Shown piece by piece: positions 44,920 to 54,495 of a stretch of DNA of 64,000 nucleotides; within the stretch, counting starts at the first letter, position 1, and the number at the start of each line of letters is the position of its first letter. The position numbers and the translations under genes are program-made. This stretch comes from Chryseobacterium lactis. GTDB lineage: Bacteria; Bacteroidota; Bacteroidia; Flavobacteriales; Weeksellaceae. The notes under the pieces are model-generated. The model saw only the letters and a list, made by a program, of their open reading frames with translations. It was not told the origin of the DNA and ran no database searches. The stretch is from assembly GCF_003815875.1 (NCBI RefSeq), contig NZ_CP033924.1, forward strand, positions 3,968,001 to 4,032,000. Direction: 5' to 3'.

Positions 44920-46320
44920 TTAATATCCCGGATTTTGTTTAATAGCAGGATCAGTATTGATTTGATTTTGCGGAACAGGCATAAGCAGATTATAAGGCTG
45001 AATCTGTGCTGTTCCATATCCGGGTGTGTTTTGAAAATGAGCTGTCATCACCTGAATGGCCTTTCCCGTTCGCACCAGATCAAACCATCTGTGGCCTTCA
45101 CCGATAAGTTCTTTTCTTCTCTCCAGAGCGATTTCGTCCAATAAATCAGTTGAATCTGCGATCGTAACAGAAGTAAGTCCGGCTCTGTTTTTAATCTTAT
45201 TTAAATACAGGTTTCCATTAACCGGATCATTGGTTTTTGCATAGCATTCAGCCATAAGAAGGTAAACTTCTGCCAAACGGAGAACGACGACATTACTTCC
45301 TCCGTCTGCGGGAGCTGTAGTAGGCTTTGTTAATTTTTTAGAATAAGGAACTCCATTCGTCGTTAAACCAATGTAGGCATCTCTTCTTTTATCCGTTGCA
45401 GCAAAGGTATTATAAACCTCTTTTGTAGGAAGATTATGACCTTTTGCACCAGCAGAAAACCCTGAGGGACTAAACATCTGATAGGCCTGGCTACCTTCCG
45501 TATTTCCATTTAATCCTGAAGTAAATTGTACATCAAAAATGATCTCTGCATTATTTTTATTAGTTACATCAAAAATTTTGGTTACATCTGTTAATAAGCT
45601 GTAATTCAATCCTTCAACCTGTTTCAGATAGGGAAGTGCTTCACTGTATTTGTTTCTTGTAACTAAAACCTTACCCAACATTCCCAATGCGGCGCCTTTG
45701 GTAACTCTTCCTTTTTGAGCGGTCGTTTCAGGCAGTAAGGTAATGGCATCTTTAAGTTCTGACTCGATGAAGGTATATACTGTTTCAGCGGGGGTTCTTC
45801 CTTGTCCGAAATATTCGTTAACATTTACACTTTCTTTTGTTACTAAAGGAATATCTCCGAAAATCCGGACCATATTAAAATACATCAATGCTCTTAAAAA
45901 CTTCACTTCACCGGTTCTTATATTCTTCTGTGACTGGCTCATAGAAACATTTCCGATCCTGTTTAAAACAATATTGGCCTGTTGAATTCCTATATAATTT
46001 TCTTTCCATGTACTTGCCAGCAAAGAATTATTGGGCTGAACGGTAAAAAAATCGAGTTCTCCATACGTAAAACTATCATTGGCGGGAACTTCATCATAGG
46101 TATTGTCTGAAGGGATTTCACCAATTGCCAACATGGCCAGCTGATACTGTCCGACATATTGTAATGAGCCATAAACCGCATTGACGCCTTGCTCAAGCTG
46201 TGCTTCATCTTTATAAAAATTATCTGTTTGTTTAATGCTTTCGGGAGAAGTATTCAAAAGGTCTGATGAACAGGATTGCCATAAGAATATTGAAAGCAAA
46301 GGGATATATAATTTTTTCAT
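44920..46320 (-). CDS. SusD/RagB-family lipoprotein
   Basis: This is a 466-residue SusD-like protein. A lipobox (FLWQSC, Cys17) anchors it to the outer membrane, where it acts as the lid of the SusC channel. Seen: LLNTSPESIKQTDNFY, repeated TPR-like helices (GEVKFLRALMYFNMVRIFGDIPLV) and the C-terminal LDEIALERRKELIGEGHRWFDLVRTG block typical of the family. It follows susC by 19 nt and precedes the GDPD gene by 10 nt. Confidence 0.9.
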   Translation of the reverse strand: MKKLYIPLLSIFLWQSCSSDLLNTSPESIKQTDNFYKDEAQLEQGVNAVYGSLQYVGQYQLAMLAIGEIPSDNTYDEVPANDSFTYGELDFFTVQPNNSLLASTWKENYIGIQQANIVLNRIGNVSMSQSQKNIRTGEVKFLRALMYFNMVRIFGDIPLVTKESVNVNEYFGQGRTPAETVYTFIESELKDAITLLPETTAQKGRVTKGAALGMLGKVLVTRNKYSEALPYLKQVEGLNYSLLTDVTKIFDVTNKNNAEIIFDVQFTSGLNGNTEGSQAYQMFSPSGFSAGAKGHNLPTKEVYNTFAATDKRRDAYIGLTTNGVPYSKKLTKPTTAPADGGSNVVVLRLAEVYLLMAECYAKTNDPVNGNLYLNKIKNRAGLTSVTIADSTDLLDEIALERRKELIGEGHRWFDLVRTGKAIQVMTAHFQNTPGYGTAQIQPYNLLMPVPQNQINTDPAIKQNPGY

Positions 46321-46339
46321 TTTTTTGAGATTAGGATTA

Positions 46340-49300
46340 TTAAAACTTCATATTCATTCCAAAAGAATATACTCTTGCCACTGGATAATATCCGTTATCA
46401 TAGCCTTGTGTCAGTACACTTTCTGAAGTTGCATCAAGATTCTGACCTTTATAGGAAGTGATGGTCAATAGATTATTTCCTACAAAATACAATTGGATTG
46501 ATTTTACCTTTAAGGCAGAAACAAGACTTTGAGGTAGGTTGTAGGCCAGTCTCAGAGATCGTAATCTTACATAGTCTCCATTTTTAAAGAAAATACTCGA
46601 TGTCCTTGCTTCTTTTCTGTTATTGGAAAAGTTCATATTGGGAAGTCCATATATGCCGTCAGGATTGGTCACCGGATTGTATCTGTTGTCAAAATAGTTC
46701 TGAGTAGCCACTCCAAAACCTTCTCCTGATTCTGTACTACTTACCTGATCACCGTTATAAATTTTCTTTCCCAACTCACTGTACAAAGTAAAACTGAGAT
46801 CAAAATTCTTATACCGGAATGAATTGGTGAATCCCATTACATATTTAGGGATTCCCGAACCGAAGCTTTTCTTATCATTAGCATCAATTTTGCCATCTTT
46901 ATTAAGGTCTTCCATAATATAATCACCGACTAATGTTCCCGAGATGTGAGGGGAGTTATCAATCTGCTCCTGAGTTTTATAAATACCCAGAATATTGTAC
47001 CCATACATTTCAGCAATAGAACCTCCAACTTTCGTGACTGCAAAATTGTTGGCACCGGCTACAATTTGTGACTGTCCGTTGGCCAGAGCCAGTACCTTAT
47101 TGGTATTGAAAGAAAAGCTGAAATTATTGGAGTATTCAAAGTCGTCTCCTATATGAAGAGGTTTTACCGAAAGCTGTACTTCCAGACCGCTATTCCTGAT
47201 TTTACCAATATTCTGAAGCAATGTGGAATAGCCGGATTGCTGAGGAACAGGAACCTCCAGCAATAAACCGTTTCGGTTTAAAATGTAATAGTCTGCGGAG
47301 ACATTTAAATATTTATTAAACAAGCTAAAATCAATCCCGGCATTCACGGACTTCGATTTTTCCCAGGAAAGATCAAAGCTGGCGGCTGTAGACGATCTGT
47401 ACCCGGGAACCATCATTCCTCCGAAAACATAATTCTCTTTTTCCATTAAGGATAATGAACCAAAGTTTGGAATCTGGTTATTTCCGTTTGTTCCTAAGCT
47501 AAACCTTAGTTTTAAAGGATCCAGCCATTTATTGGAAGGAAAAAAGCTTTCTTTACTTACAGTCCAGCCTAATGATAAAGCATAGAAGTCGCCCCATTTC
47601 GAATTGGCTCCAAACTTTGATGATCCGTCTCTTCTGTAAGAAGCCATCAAACTGTATTTGCTGTTGTAAGTGTAGTTGAATCTTGTAAAATATGAAATCA
47701 ATGTCCATTTATACTGATTGACATCTACCTTAAATGAAGAACCTCCCGAAATATTTTCAATACTGTTATCCGGAAAACCTGTTGCCAGGGTAGTGGTTTG
47801 ATTTGAAGTTTCATTCTGATAAGATTGTCCTAAAATTGCGTTAAAAGTATGATTTCCTATCTTTTTATCATAGGTTAACAAGTTTTCAATCAGGTAATTT
47901 TTGGTAATATATTCTGTTTTGCTTGCAGTGGTAACATCCGGTGCTGCAGTACGATAACTTCCTACAGTTGATGGGTCAAAAAAGTTGTAATCGTAGCTGG
48001 TATAGTCGCCACCTGCTGAAATTTTATATTTAAAATCATCTAAAAATTTCCATTCTCCGAAAATATTTCCAAAGGTTTTAAATAAGGTATATTTTCTCCT
48101 GGTCATTTCTGCAATAGCTACAGGATTTTCAACCATAGCTCCGTCTGTGGGGCCATTTACTTTAATTTGCTGAGAAATGATAAGGTTTCCGTTGGCATCT
48201 CTTGGCGCAAAGAATGGGTACATGGTCGTAGCCATTTGAAGAAGATTATACGTTCTTCCACCATTTACCATATCAAAAAGACTTCCTTGTGAATAAGACG
48301 GAGACATGGAAACACCAAATTTCAACTGATCCGTAATATGGGTAGCAAGATTGATGTTTCCTGAATATTTTTCATAATCTGTTCCGATTAAAATCCCTTT
48401 TTGATTCAGATAGCTTCCGGTGAATGAATATTTTGTATTATCACTTCCACCCAGAACATTTAACGAAGTATTGCTCATGGGTGCCGGTTTTAATACGGTT
48501 GTATACCAGTCATTATCAATCAGTCCCGGTTGTTTATTAAGGTAGGGAATCAAATAATCCGGTACAAGCTCCCGAAGTGTCGCTCCTTTTGATATTCTCG
48601 TCGTGGTATTGTCAGAAATACTCCTGTTGCTTCCTTTTGAAAGGTAGTTGTTATCCCGGGATTCTTTCATGAAAGTCGCCATATCATAGGCATTCACAAA
48701 CTTTTCGTTGTCGCTTCTTGTTTGTATTCCATAATAGGAATCCAATACCACCTCCAGTTTTCCTTTTTTCCCTTCTTTACTCTGAATAAGGATGACTCCG
48801 TTGGCTCCTCTTGAACCATAAATTGCCGTTGAGGCAGCATCTTTCAGAATATCTATAGATGCAATAGAATTCGGATCAATTGAATTTAAATTTGTTCCCT
48901 CCGTCAATGGGAATCCATCAACAACAATCAAAGGATTGGCTCCCGCCGTTAAGGTTCCGATCCCACGGATACGGATGTTAGGAGAAGATCCGGGACTTGA
49001 ATTCGCGGAAGTAGTTTGAATACCGGTTGCTTTTCCGGCAATCATCTCTCCAAAATTACTTGTAGCTACACTTTTCAGATCTTTTTCTCCCAACGAAGCA
49101 ATAGAACCGGAAACATCTTTTTTATTTTGCTTTCCGTAGCCTACCAAAACAACTTCATCAATCTTTTTCTCCCGGTCTGCAATGGTATCTTTTTTAGCAG
49201 TATTATTTACGACAATCACATTGTTTTTCCGTTGAACTTTTTTAGATGTTCTTCTGATAGTAACCGTATTATTTTGAATAACAAATTCAATAGGATAGTT

Positions 49301-49555
49301 TTTTTGAAGATATTCAAGTGTCTGATGTAATGAATTGTAATTGATATCTTTATCGTCCACCTGGATATCTTCAAGATCTGAAACTGAGTAAAAGAATTGT
49401 GTTTTGGTTGTCTTACTCAGTTTTTCCAACACTTTTGTAACAGGCGGTGGAGATGTGTAGATTATATGCAGATTGAAATGTATTTCTGAAGCACATAAAG
49501 GCTGAGAAAGGTACAAACTCCCAAGCATAGCAATACTAATTGCTGTTTTTTTCAT
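46340..49555 (-). CDS. SusC/RagA-family TonB-linked transporter with STN domain
   Basis: This is a 1071-residue outer-membrane transporter. A signal peptide (ending near QPLCAS) is followed by an STN domain (about 30-105, ITYNSLHQTLEYLQKNYPIEFVIQNNTVTIRR-like) instead of the usual CarboxypepD_reg domain. Then come the TonB box (IDEVVLVGYG), the plug (GKATGIQTTSANSSPGSSPNIRIRGIGTL; DAASTAIYGSRGANGVILI) and the barrel. An STN domain with FecR/sigma genes upstream indicates transmembrane signalling: ligand binding passes through FecR to release the sigma factor. It pairs with the SusD gene downstream. Confidence 0.92.
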   Translation of the reverse strand: MKKTAISIAMLGSLYLSQPLCASEIHFNLHIIYTSPPPVTKVLEKLSKTTKTQFFYSVSDLEDIQVDDKDINYNSLHQTLEYLQKNYPIEFVIQNNTVTIRRTSKKVQRKNNVIVVNNTAKKDTIADREKKIDEVVLVGYGKQNKKDVSGSIASLGEKDLKSVATSNFGEMIAGKATGIQTTSANSSPGSSPNIRIRGIGTLTAGANPLIVVDGFPLTEGTNLNSIDPNSIASIDILKDAASTAIYGSRGANGVILIQSKEGKKGKLEVVLDSYYGIQTRSDNEKFVNAYDMATFMKESRDNNYLSKGSNRSISDNTTTRISKGATLRELVPDYLIPYLNKQPGLIDNDWYTTVLKPAPMSNTSLNVLGGSDNTKYSFTGSYLNQKGILIGTDYEKYSGNINLATHITDQLKFGVSMSPSYSQGSLFDMVNGGRTYNLLQMATTMYPFFAPRDANGNLIISQQIKVNGPTDGAMVENPVAIAEMTRRKYTLFKTFGNIFGEWKFLDDFKYKISAGGDYTSYDYNFFDPSTVGSYRTAAPDVTTASKTEYITKNYLIENLLTYDKKIGNHTFNAILGQSYQNETSNQTTTLATGFPDNSIENISGGSSFKVDVNQYKWTLISYFTRFNYTYNSKYSLMASYRRDGSSKFGANSKWGDFYALSLGWTVSKESFFPSNKWLDPLKLRFSLGTNGNNQIPNFGSLSLMEKENYVFGGMMVPGYRSSTAASFDLSWEKSKSVNAGIDFSLFNKYLNVSADYYILNRNGLLLEVPVPQQSGYSTLLQNIGKIRNSGLEVQLSVKPLHIGDDFEYSNNFSFSFNTNKVLALANGQSQIVAGANNFAVTKVGGSIAEMYGYNILGIYKTQEQIDNSPHISGTLVGDYIMEDLNKDGKIDANDKKSFGSGIPKYVMGFTNSFRYKNFDLSFTLYSELGKKIYNGDQVSSTESGEGFGVATQNYFDNRYNPVTNPDGIYGLPNMNFSNNRKEARTSSIFFKNGDYVRLRSLRLAYNLPQSLVSALKVKSIQLYFVGNNLLTITSYKGQNLDATSESVLTQGYDNGYYPVARVYSFGMNMKF

Positions 49556-49640
49556 AAATTCGCAATATTAATTTTTAAACTTTCTTTAGGTTTTTAAGTT
49601 GATTAAATCCGCATCGATAACCCCCATTATCGGTGCATTT

Positions 49641-50462
49641 TTATTTTAGCTTTATTTCTGTTTCATTCAATTTTTCAATTTTAAGATTAAACGGATAACT
49701 GATTATGGAAAGGATATCATTAAGATTCCCTGTAAATGAACCACTTACTTTATGATTCCTATATAAATCCGGATAGGATATTCTGACATTATAGGCCGCT
49801 TCCAATTGCTGTATAGCCTCTGAATAATTGGAATGATCAAAGGTAAAACTCATCTGTTTTTCCTGATTGTAATAATGATAATCAGGATGATTGGTATTGC
49901 TGAGCCAAATTTCTTTGGGCATTAAATAGGTTACTTTTCCAAGATGCTCTACTTTTACTTTTCCTTCAAACAATTCTACTTTTTTCTCCTCTGATTTTTG
50001 GTCTAAAAAAAACTGAGTTCCCAAAACCTGTACATGAAAATCCCCTGCATTGATTCTGAAAGGTTTGGATTTATCTTTCGCAATGTTAAAATTTCCTTGT
50101 CCTGTAAATAGTATTTCACGATTTTTTCCCCCAAAATCTTTGCTTATCGTCAACTTACTGTACGGTAAGAGCTTGATGATACTTCCATCGGATAGCCGGA
50201 TGGTTTTTGAAGCTTTAAAGCTTTCGTAAACATATTTTTGTTCTGCTCCTGTCACAGAATTCCGGGATCCGTTATATACCATTAAAAAAATGAAAAAGGG
50301 AACCACAATTGCAGCGGCCCAATACCATTTTTTCACATTTCTTTTTTCTCTGATTCTGGCGTTGATATTCCCCCAGATTTTTCTGTCTGTGGTCTCATCC
50401 ATTGTATGTTGTTCTTCAGAAACGGTTTTCCAGGTTTCTTCAAATTCTTTTTCTAAGCTCAT
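49641..50462 (-). CDS. FecR-family anti-sigma regulator
   Basis: This is a 273-residue single-span inner-membrane protein: cytoplasmic N-terminus (about 1-42), a TM helix (WYWAAAIVVPFFIFLMVY, about 43-60), and a periplasmic FecR domain (SFKASKTIRLSDGSIIKLLPYSKLTI, FRINAGDFHVQVLGTQFF, VEHLGKVTYL) with a C-terminal SNYSEAIQQLEAAY...VSGSFTGNL STN-contact region. It lies 85 nt before susC. It relays the outer-membrane signal to the sigma factor gene upstream (118 nt gap). Confidence 0.9.
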   Translation of the reverse strand: MSLEKEFEETWKTVSEEQHTMDETTDRKIWGNINARIREKRNVKKWYWAAAIVVPFFIFLMVYNGSRNSVTGAEQKYVYESFKASKTIRLSDGSIIKLLPYSKLTISKDFGGKNREILFTGQGNFNIAKDKSKPFRINAGDFHVQVLGTQFFLDQKSEEKKVELFEGKVKVEHLGKVTYLMPKEIWLSNTNHPDYHYYNQEKQMSFTFDHSNYSEAIQQLEAAYNVRISYPDLYRNHKVSGSFTGNLNDILSIISYPFNLKIEKLNETEIKLK

Positions 50463-50580
50463 ACAGCGTGTATTATGATTCTCGTAAAATCATTTTATTA
50501 TAAATACGCGGAAAAGCCAAATCGTTCACCCCACATGGAGAGACTTAACAATTTGTTCATATTGAATGATAAAGGGTAAA

Positions 50581-51057
50581 TTATTGGAAATTCCCTTTCA
50601 GGAAACTCAAAGCTTTGTTTATTTGCTTGCTGATCGCTGTTTTTGAAAGATTATTTTCTTTGGCTAATTGAGAGTAGCTTATGTTTTTAATTTTGTGTTG
50701 AATAAATAAGTCTTTGGTCTTCAAAGGAAGTTTTTCGAGGAGACTTTCAATCTTTGAAACTTGTTCTTCATAGTACTTTTCATCTATGATTTCTTCTTCC
50801 TCGGCTTTCACGACTTCCTTTTCAGAAAAGGTAAACAACAGCTTGTTTTTGCGATAGAAATTAGAAACCTCTTGTTTGCAGGTTTTAAAAACAATTGCTT
50901 CTACAGCGATTTGTGCGTTTTCATCCAGATGTTTCCAGACGTGTACGAAAATATCCTGGACAATATCTTCTGCATCCTCTTCTTTTTGAATGTATTTCTT
51001 AACGAAGAAGTAGACTTTATGTTTATATTCAGAATATATTTTCTCAAATGAGTCCAT
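50581..51057 (-). CDS. ECF RNA polymerase sigma factor (FecI-like)
   Basis: This is a 158-residue ECF sigma factor. Region 2 (YKHKVYFFVKKYIQKEEDAEDIVQDIFVHVWKH, about 10-42) and region 4 (KLPLKTKDLFIQHKIKNISYSQLAKENNLSKTAISKQINKAL, about 110-150) are both clear. It is the first gene of the sigma-FecR-SusC-SusD-GDPD cluster and should drive the SusCD genes when FecR releases it. No flavobacterial -7 element was found upstream. Confidence 0.9.
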   Translation of the reverse strand: MDSFEKIYSEYKHKVYFFVKKYIQKEEDAEDIVQDIFVHVWKHLDENAQIAVEAIVFKTCKQEVSNFYRKNKLLFTFSEKEVVKAEEEEIIDEKYYEEQVSKIESLLEKLPLKTKDLFIQHKIKNISYSQLAKENNLSKTAISKQINKALSFLKGNFQ

Positions 51058-51402
51058 TGGATAAAGACAACTTTACAGTACAATTTATAATGCCATAAAA
51101 CTATTTAAAAAGATTTTTAAACAGTTTAAAGATATGTTAATTTTGATGAGATCTGATAAAAAACAGGTAACACATTGGTAAATGAAGGCAGAATACTTCA
51201 TTATTTTAAAACGATAGAAAATTTTAAAATGATCTTTTTTAAAACATGAAAATATTACCTACATGTACACAAATAATCCAGTCGGAACAGGTATTTCCAT
51301 TCATAATAACTATAGTGGAAATGGGTATTTTAAATCTCCCTTTCTGTCCGATATTCCTTACCTTAGAGGTTCCTAAGTATAGGATAATAATAAATTATTT
51401 TT
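51058..51402. promoter_or_regulatory. 345-nt gap between the sigma and AKR genes
   Basis: This divergent gap has no supported gene. TAATTTTG at 51138-51145 is a possible plus-strand -7 element but lies 258 nt from the AKR ATG. Near the AKR start (51361-51380) CTTAGAGGTTCCTAAG is a short inverted repeat that might be an operator. Confidence 0.3.
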
Positions 51403-52350
51403 ATGGAAAAAAGAAAGATCAAGAACACCGATTTAACAATAGCACCTATCAATTTCGGAGGAAATGTTTTTGGATGGACGTTGGATGAAAAGCAATCCTT
51501 TGATATATTAGACCGTTTTACGGAAGCAGGCTTTAATTTTGTAGATACTGCAGATACCTACTCCTGGTGGGTAAACGGAAAAGGTGGACAATCTGAAGAG
51601 ATTATAGGTAAATGGATGAAGGCACGCGGTAATCGTAAAGATATTGTACTGGCCACTAAAGTTGGTTCTGAAACAAAAGAACACGGTTTTGACATCAGCA
51701 AAAAGCATATCTTAAAATCGGTTGATGAGTCTTTACAAAGGCTGCAAACTGATCATATCGACCTTTATTATACACATTTCGACGATAAAGTAACTCCTGT
51801 AGAAGAAACGCTTTCGGCGTATGACGAGATTATTAAAGCTGGGAAAGTACGTTATATCGCAGCTTCCAATCTTTCTCCGGAACGTTTAAAAGCTTCATTT
51901 GAAGCCGCAGAAAAGAATAATCTTCCCAAATATGTAGCATTGCAACCTCACTACAACCTGATGGAGAGGGAAGGTTTTGAAACCAATTATGCTCCTTTGG
52001 TAGAACAGTTTGATCTGAGTGTATTTCCTTACTGGTCTTTGGCTGCAGGTTTCTTAACAGGAAAGTACAGAGATGAAGCAGATTTTGCCAAAAGTGCAAG
52101 GGGAGAAGGAATCAGAAAATATTTAACTCCTAAAGGTCATGAGGTTTTAAAAGCATTGGATCAGGTAAGTGAAAAACATGATAGTCAGCAGAGTACAGTT
52201 GCATTAGCCTGGTTATTGGCCAATCCGCTAATCACAGCTCCTATTGTGAGTGCGACCAGTGCATCACAGCTTGAAACATTGTTCAATGCTCCTAGACTGG
52301 TTTTAGATCAGGAAGATATTGATTTATTGAATACAGCCAGTCAATATTAA
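51403..52350 (+). CDS. Aldo/keto reductase
   Basis: This is a 315-residue AKR with a TIM-barrel layout and the catalytic set of the family: Asp and Tyr in VDTADTYSWW, Lys in VLATKVG, His in YYTHFDDK. The NADPH-binding end is SATSASQLETL. It resembles the YajO/Tas-like oxidoreductases that reduce aldehydes or ketones. It is monocistronic, with a strong terminator. The substrate is not predictable. Confidence 0.9.
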   Translation: MEKRKIKNTDLTIAPINFGGNVFGWTLDEKQSFDILDRFTEAGFNFVDTADTYSWWVNGKGGQSEEIIGKWMKARGNRKDIVLATKVGSETKEHGFDISKKHILKSVDESLQRLQTDHIDLYYTHFDDKVTPVEETLSAYDEIIKAGKVRYIAASNLSPERLKASFEAAEKNNLPKYVALQPHYNLMEREGFETNYAPLVEQFDLSVFPYWSLAAGFLTGKYRDEADFAKSARGEGIRKYLTPKGHEVLKALDQVSEKHDSQQSTVALAWLLANPLITAPIVSATSASQLETLFNAPRLVLDQEDIDLLNTASQY

Positions 52351-52374
52351 AATAAATAAATCATTGTTAGATAA

Positions 52375-52414
52375 AAATAAACCCTCCGTTCAATGCTGAA
52401 CGGAGGGTTTATTT
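52375..52414. terminator. 18-bp perfect terminator hairpin
   Basis: The stem AAATAAACCCTCCGTTCA / TGAACGGAGGGTTTATTT around a 4-nt loop lies 25 nt after the AKR stop. It is A-rich and T-rich on its sides and can act for both the AKR and the convergent CLC gene. Confidence 0.85.
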
Positions 52415-52438
52415 ATTTTGAAATGAGAGTGTTTATAA

Positions 52439-52492
52439 AACCACCCCGTCAAAAATTTTTTAAATTTTTGCCACCCCTCCAGCAGAGGGGAA
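52439..52492. repeat. 'CCACCCCTCC...GAGGGG' intergenic repeat, copy 2
   Basis: CCACCCCGTCAAAAATTT...TTTTTGCCACCCCTCC followed by AGAGGGG repeats the block order of the element at 21210-21262. It is non-coding. Confidence 0.55.
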
Positions 52493-52544
52493 TGTGTTGT
52501 GTATCGATGATAACATTAGCACAGTGCTTCAATTCGTTTGTAAC

Positions 52545-54392
52545 TTAATCAGAATATTCTTTCAGCAATTGTCTGTAGCTCATCAGAATTGAAGATTTTG
52601 AAATAAATCCGATAAAGTCATTGTTTGCACTTACAACCGGAAGATTCCATACTCCGGTGTCGTCGAAAGTCTGGAGGATATCCAACGGCTTATTTTCTCT
52701 GTGAAGAATGGCCGGCGGAGCTTTCATAATCTGAAGAATGGTTTGAGAGGAGTCTGTTTCTTTATTAAAAAGATAAGGTCTGATATCGTCTAAAGTAAGA
52801 ATTCCTTTTAATTTTCGGTCTTCATCTACAACGGCATAGATATTTTTATTTCCGTTTTTCACCAACTCAAAAAGTTCTGTGATGGAAGCATTTTCATTGA
52901 TAACCTGGGAATATTTATCGATAAAATCTTCCGTTCTTAAAGCAAAAAGAAGATTTTTATCGTGCTTATTGGTGAATATTTTTCCTTCATCGGCCAGCGA
53001 TTTTAATTCAGGAGAAATAGGAGAGAACCATTTGGCAATAAGGTAAGACATCACGGAAACCGTCATGAGTGGGATAAACAGGTCATACCCGAAACTGGAT
53101 TCTGCAATCAGGAATATCGCGGTAAGAGGAGCATAGAGAACACCGCTCATAGCACCGGCCATTCCTACAAGAACGAGATTTGTAACCGGAACATCCGTAA
53201 ATCCTAAATGTTGGCAAATTAACGCAAACAGATACCCTAAAGTACCCCCTGCAAAAAGGGAAGGCGCAAAGTTACCTCCGTTTCCGCCACTGAAAATGGT
53301 AAAAGAGGTTGCGAATGCTTTTAACAATAAAACCAGGACTAAAAATATAATAATCGTCCAATCTCCGATTTCAAAATATCTGAAGAAACTGTTTTCAATA
53401 ATAGTTTGAGTATTCCCGTTGGTAAAGGCTTTTATAATATCATATCCTTCTCCGAATAAGGGTGGGAAAAGAACACAAAGAAATGAAAGAACAGCTCCCC
53501 CGAACATCGCTTTCCGCATTCTTGAAAGTTGAAGTCCTTTTATAAAATGCTCCACCTTTTGAGAAATAACTACAAAATACCGGGCATACAATCCGGTTAC
53601 CAAGCCAAGAATAAGGTAGTAGGGAAGATTCTTGTAATTGAAAGCTTCTCTGGTATAAAATCTGAAAAGTACATCCTCCTGCAACAAAATCCTCGACAAA
53701 AGACTTCCGCAAACTGCAGCCACTACCAATGGAATAAAGTCTGTAAAAACAACGCCGGTCAACAGAATTTCAAAAGCAAACATAATCCCGGCAATTGGAG
53801 CATTGAACGCAGAGGCAATACCTGCTGTAGCACCAGCTGCCAGTAATAGGGTACGTTCTTTATAGCTCAGTCTGTACGTTTGGGCATAATTTGACCCAAT
53901 TGCAGCACCGGTAACTGCTATCGGGCTTTCCAATCCTGCAGAACCTCCCAGTCCAACGGTAATTGCACTCTGTATCACCTGAGAATACATTTTAACTGAA
54001 GCTACAATACTTGAATTTTGAGCAATTTCATAAAGAATAGCCCCGATTCCTTTTCGATCCTGACCTTTAAACAAAGTCAGTACGACCAGAGTAGTTAAAA
54101 CAATGCCCAGAAAGGGAAAAACAATGTAAAATAAAATCTGATATTCAAAATGAACTTTATGGGTAATAAAATAGTGGATGTTATGAACCAGGGTTTTCAA
54201 GATAACTCCGGCAAGACCCGCTGTACATCCAACAAGAATACCGGAAAGCACAAGAAACTGATTCCTGCTTAGCCGATTGTTCAGCCAATGTAAAATAAGC
54301 TCATAACTGCGTGCTTTTTCTAGTCCGTATTTCTGGAAATCTCTTTTAAATTTAAGGAAACTGAGGTATTTTTTTTTGTTGTGAATTTTCAC
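52545..54392 (-). CDS. CLC-type chloride channel/antiporter with CBS domains
   Basis: This is a 615-residue protein. The CLC membrane domain (about 45-450) has GLESP with the gating Glu (equivalent of GREGP), GGNGGNFAPSLFAGG and AGATAGIASAFNAPIAG. Two CBS domains occupy the cytoplasmic C-terminus (about 480-610: INENASITELFELVKNGNKNIYAVVDED and ...NKPLDILQTFDDTGVWNLPVV). It exchanges chloride for protons or passes chloride, and the CBS pair probably senses adenine nucleotides. It stands alone. Confidence 0.9.
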   Translation of the reverse strand: MKIHNKKKYLSFLKFKRDFQKYGLEKARSYELILHWLNNRLSRNQFLVLSGILVGCTAGLAGVILKTLVHNIHYFITHKVHFEYQILFYIVFPFLGIVLTTLVVLTLFKGQDRKGIGAILYEIAQNSSIVASVKMYSQVIQSAITVGLGGSAGLESPIAVTGAAIGSNYAQTYRLSYKERTLLLAAGATAGIASAFNAPIAGIMFAFEILLTGVVFTDFIPLVVAAVCGSLLSRILLQEDVLFRFYTREAFNYKNLPYYLILGLVTGLYARYFVVISQKVEHFIKGLQLSRMRKAMFGGAVLSFLCVLFPPLFGEGYDIIKAFTNGNTQTIIENSFFRYFEIGDWTIIIFLVLVLLLKAFATSFTIFSGGNGGNFAPSLFAGGTLGYLFALICQHLGFTDVPVTNLVLVGMAGAMSGVLYAPLTAIFLIAESSFGYDLFIPLMTVSVMSYLIAKWFSPISPELKSLADEGKIFTNKHDKNLLFALRTEDFIDKYSQVINENASITELFELVKNGNKNIYAVVDEDRKLKGILTLDDIRPYLFNKETDSSQTILQIMKAPPAILHRENKPLDILQTFDDTGVWNLPVVSANNDFIGFISKSSILMSYRQLLKEYSD

Positions 54393-54495
54393 TTTGGAAG
54401 AATTTTACGCTAGTCTTTAATCGATATAGCAGCGTAAATTTAAGGTTTTTTTTCAACTTATCGGGTATCCGCAGATCTATCAATTATAAGAATGC

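Noticed and set aside
44910..45017. Longer GDPD start inside susD
   Set aside because: The extra 36 residues overlap the susD end, and the internal Met begins a good signal peptide 10 nt after susD.
51361..51385. FRT-like text (GGTTCCTAAGTATAGGA) near the AKR start
   Set aside because: It shares a few bases with Flp recombinase sites by chance; no recombinase or second arm is present.
51246..51488. 80-codon frame before the aldo/keto reductase
   Set aside because: It runs into the AKR gene in another frame, has no family resemblance, and its upstream part is ordinary AT-rich DNA.
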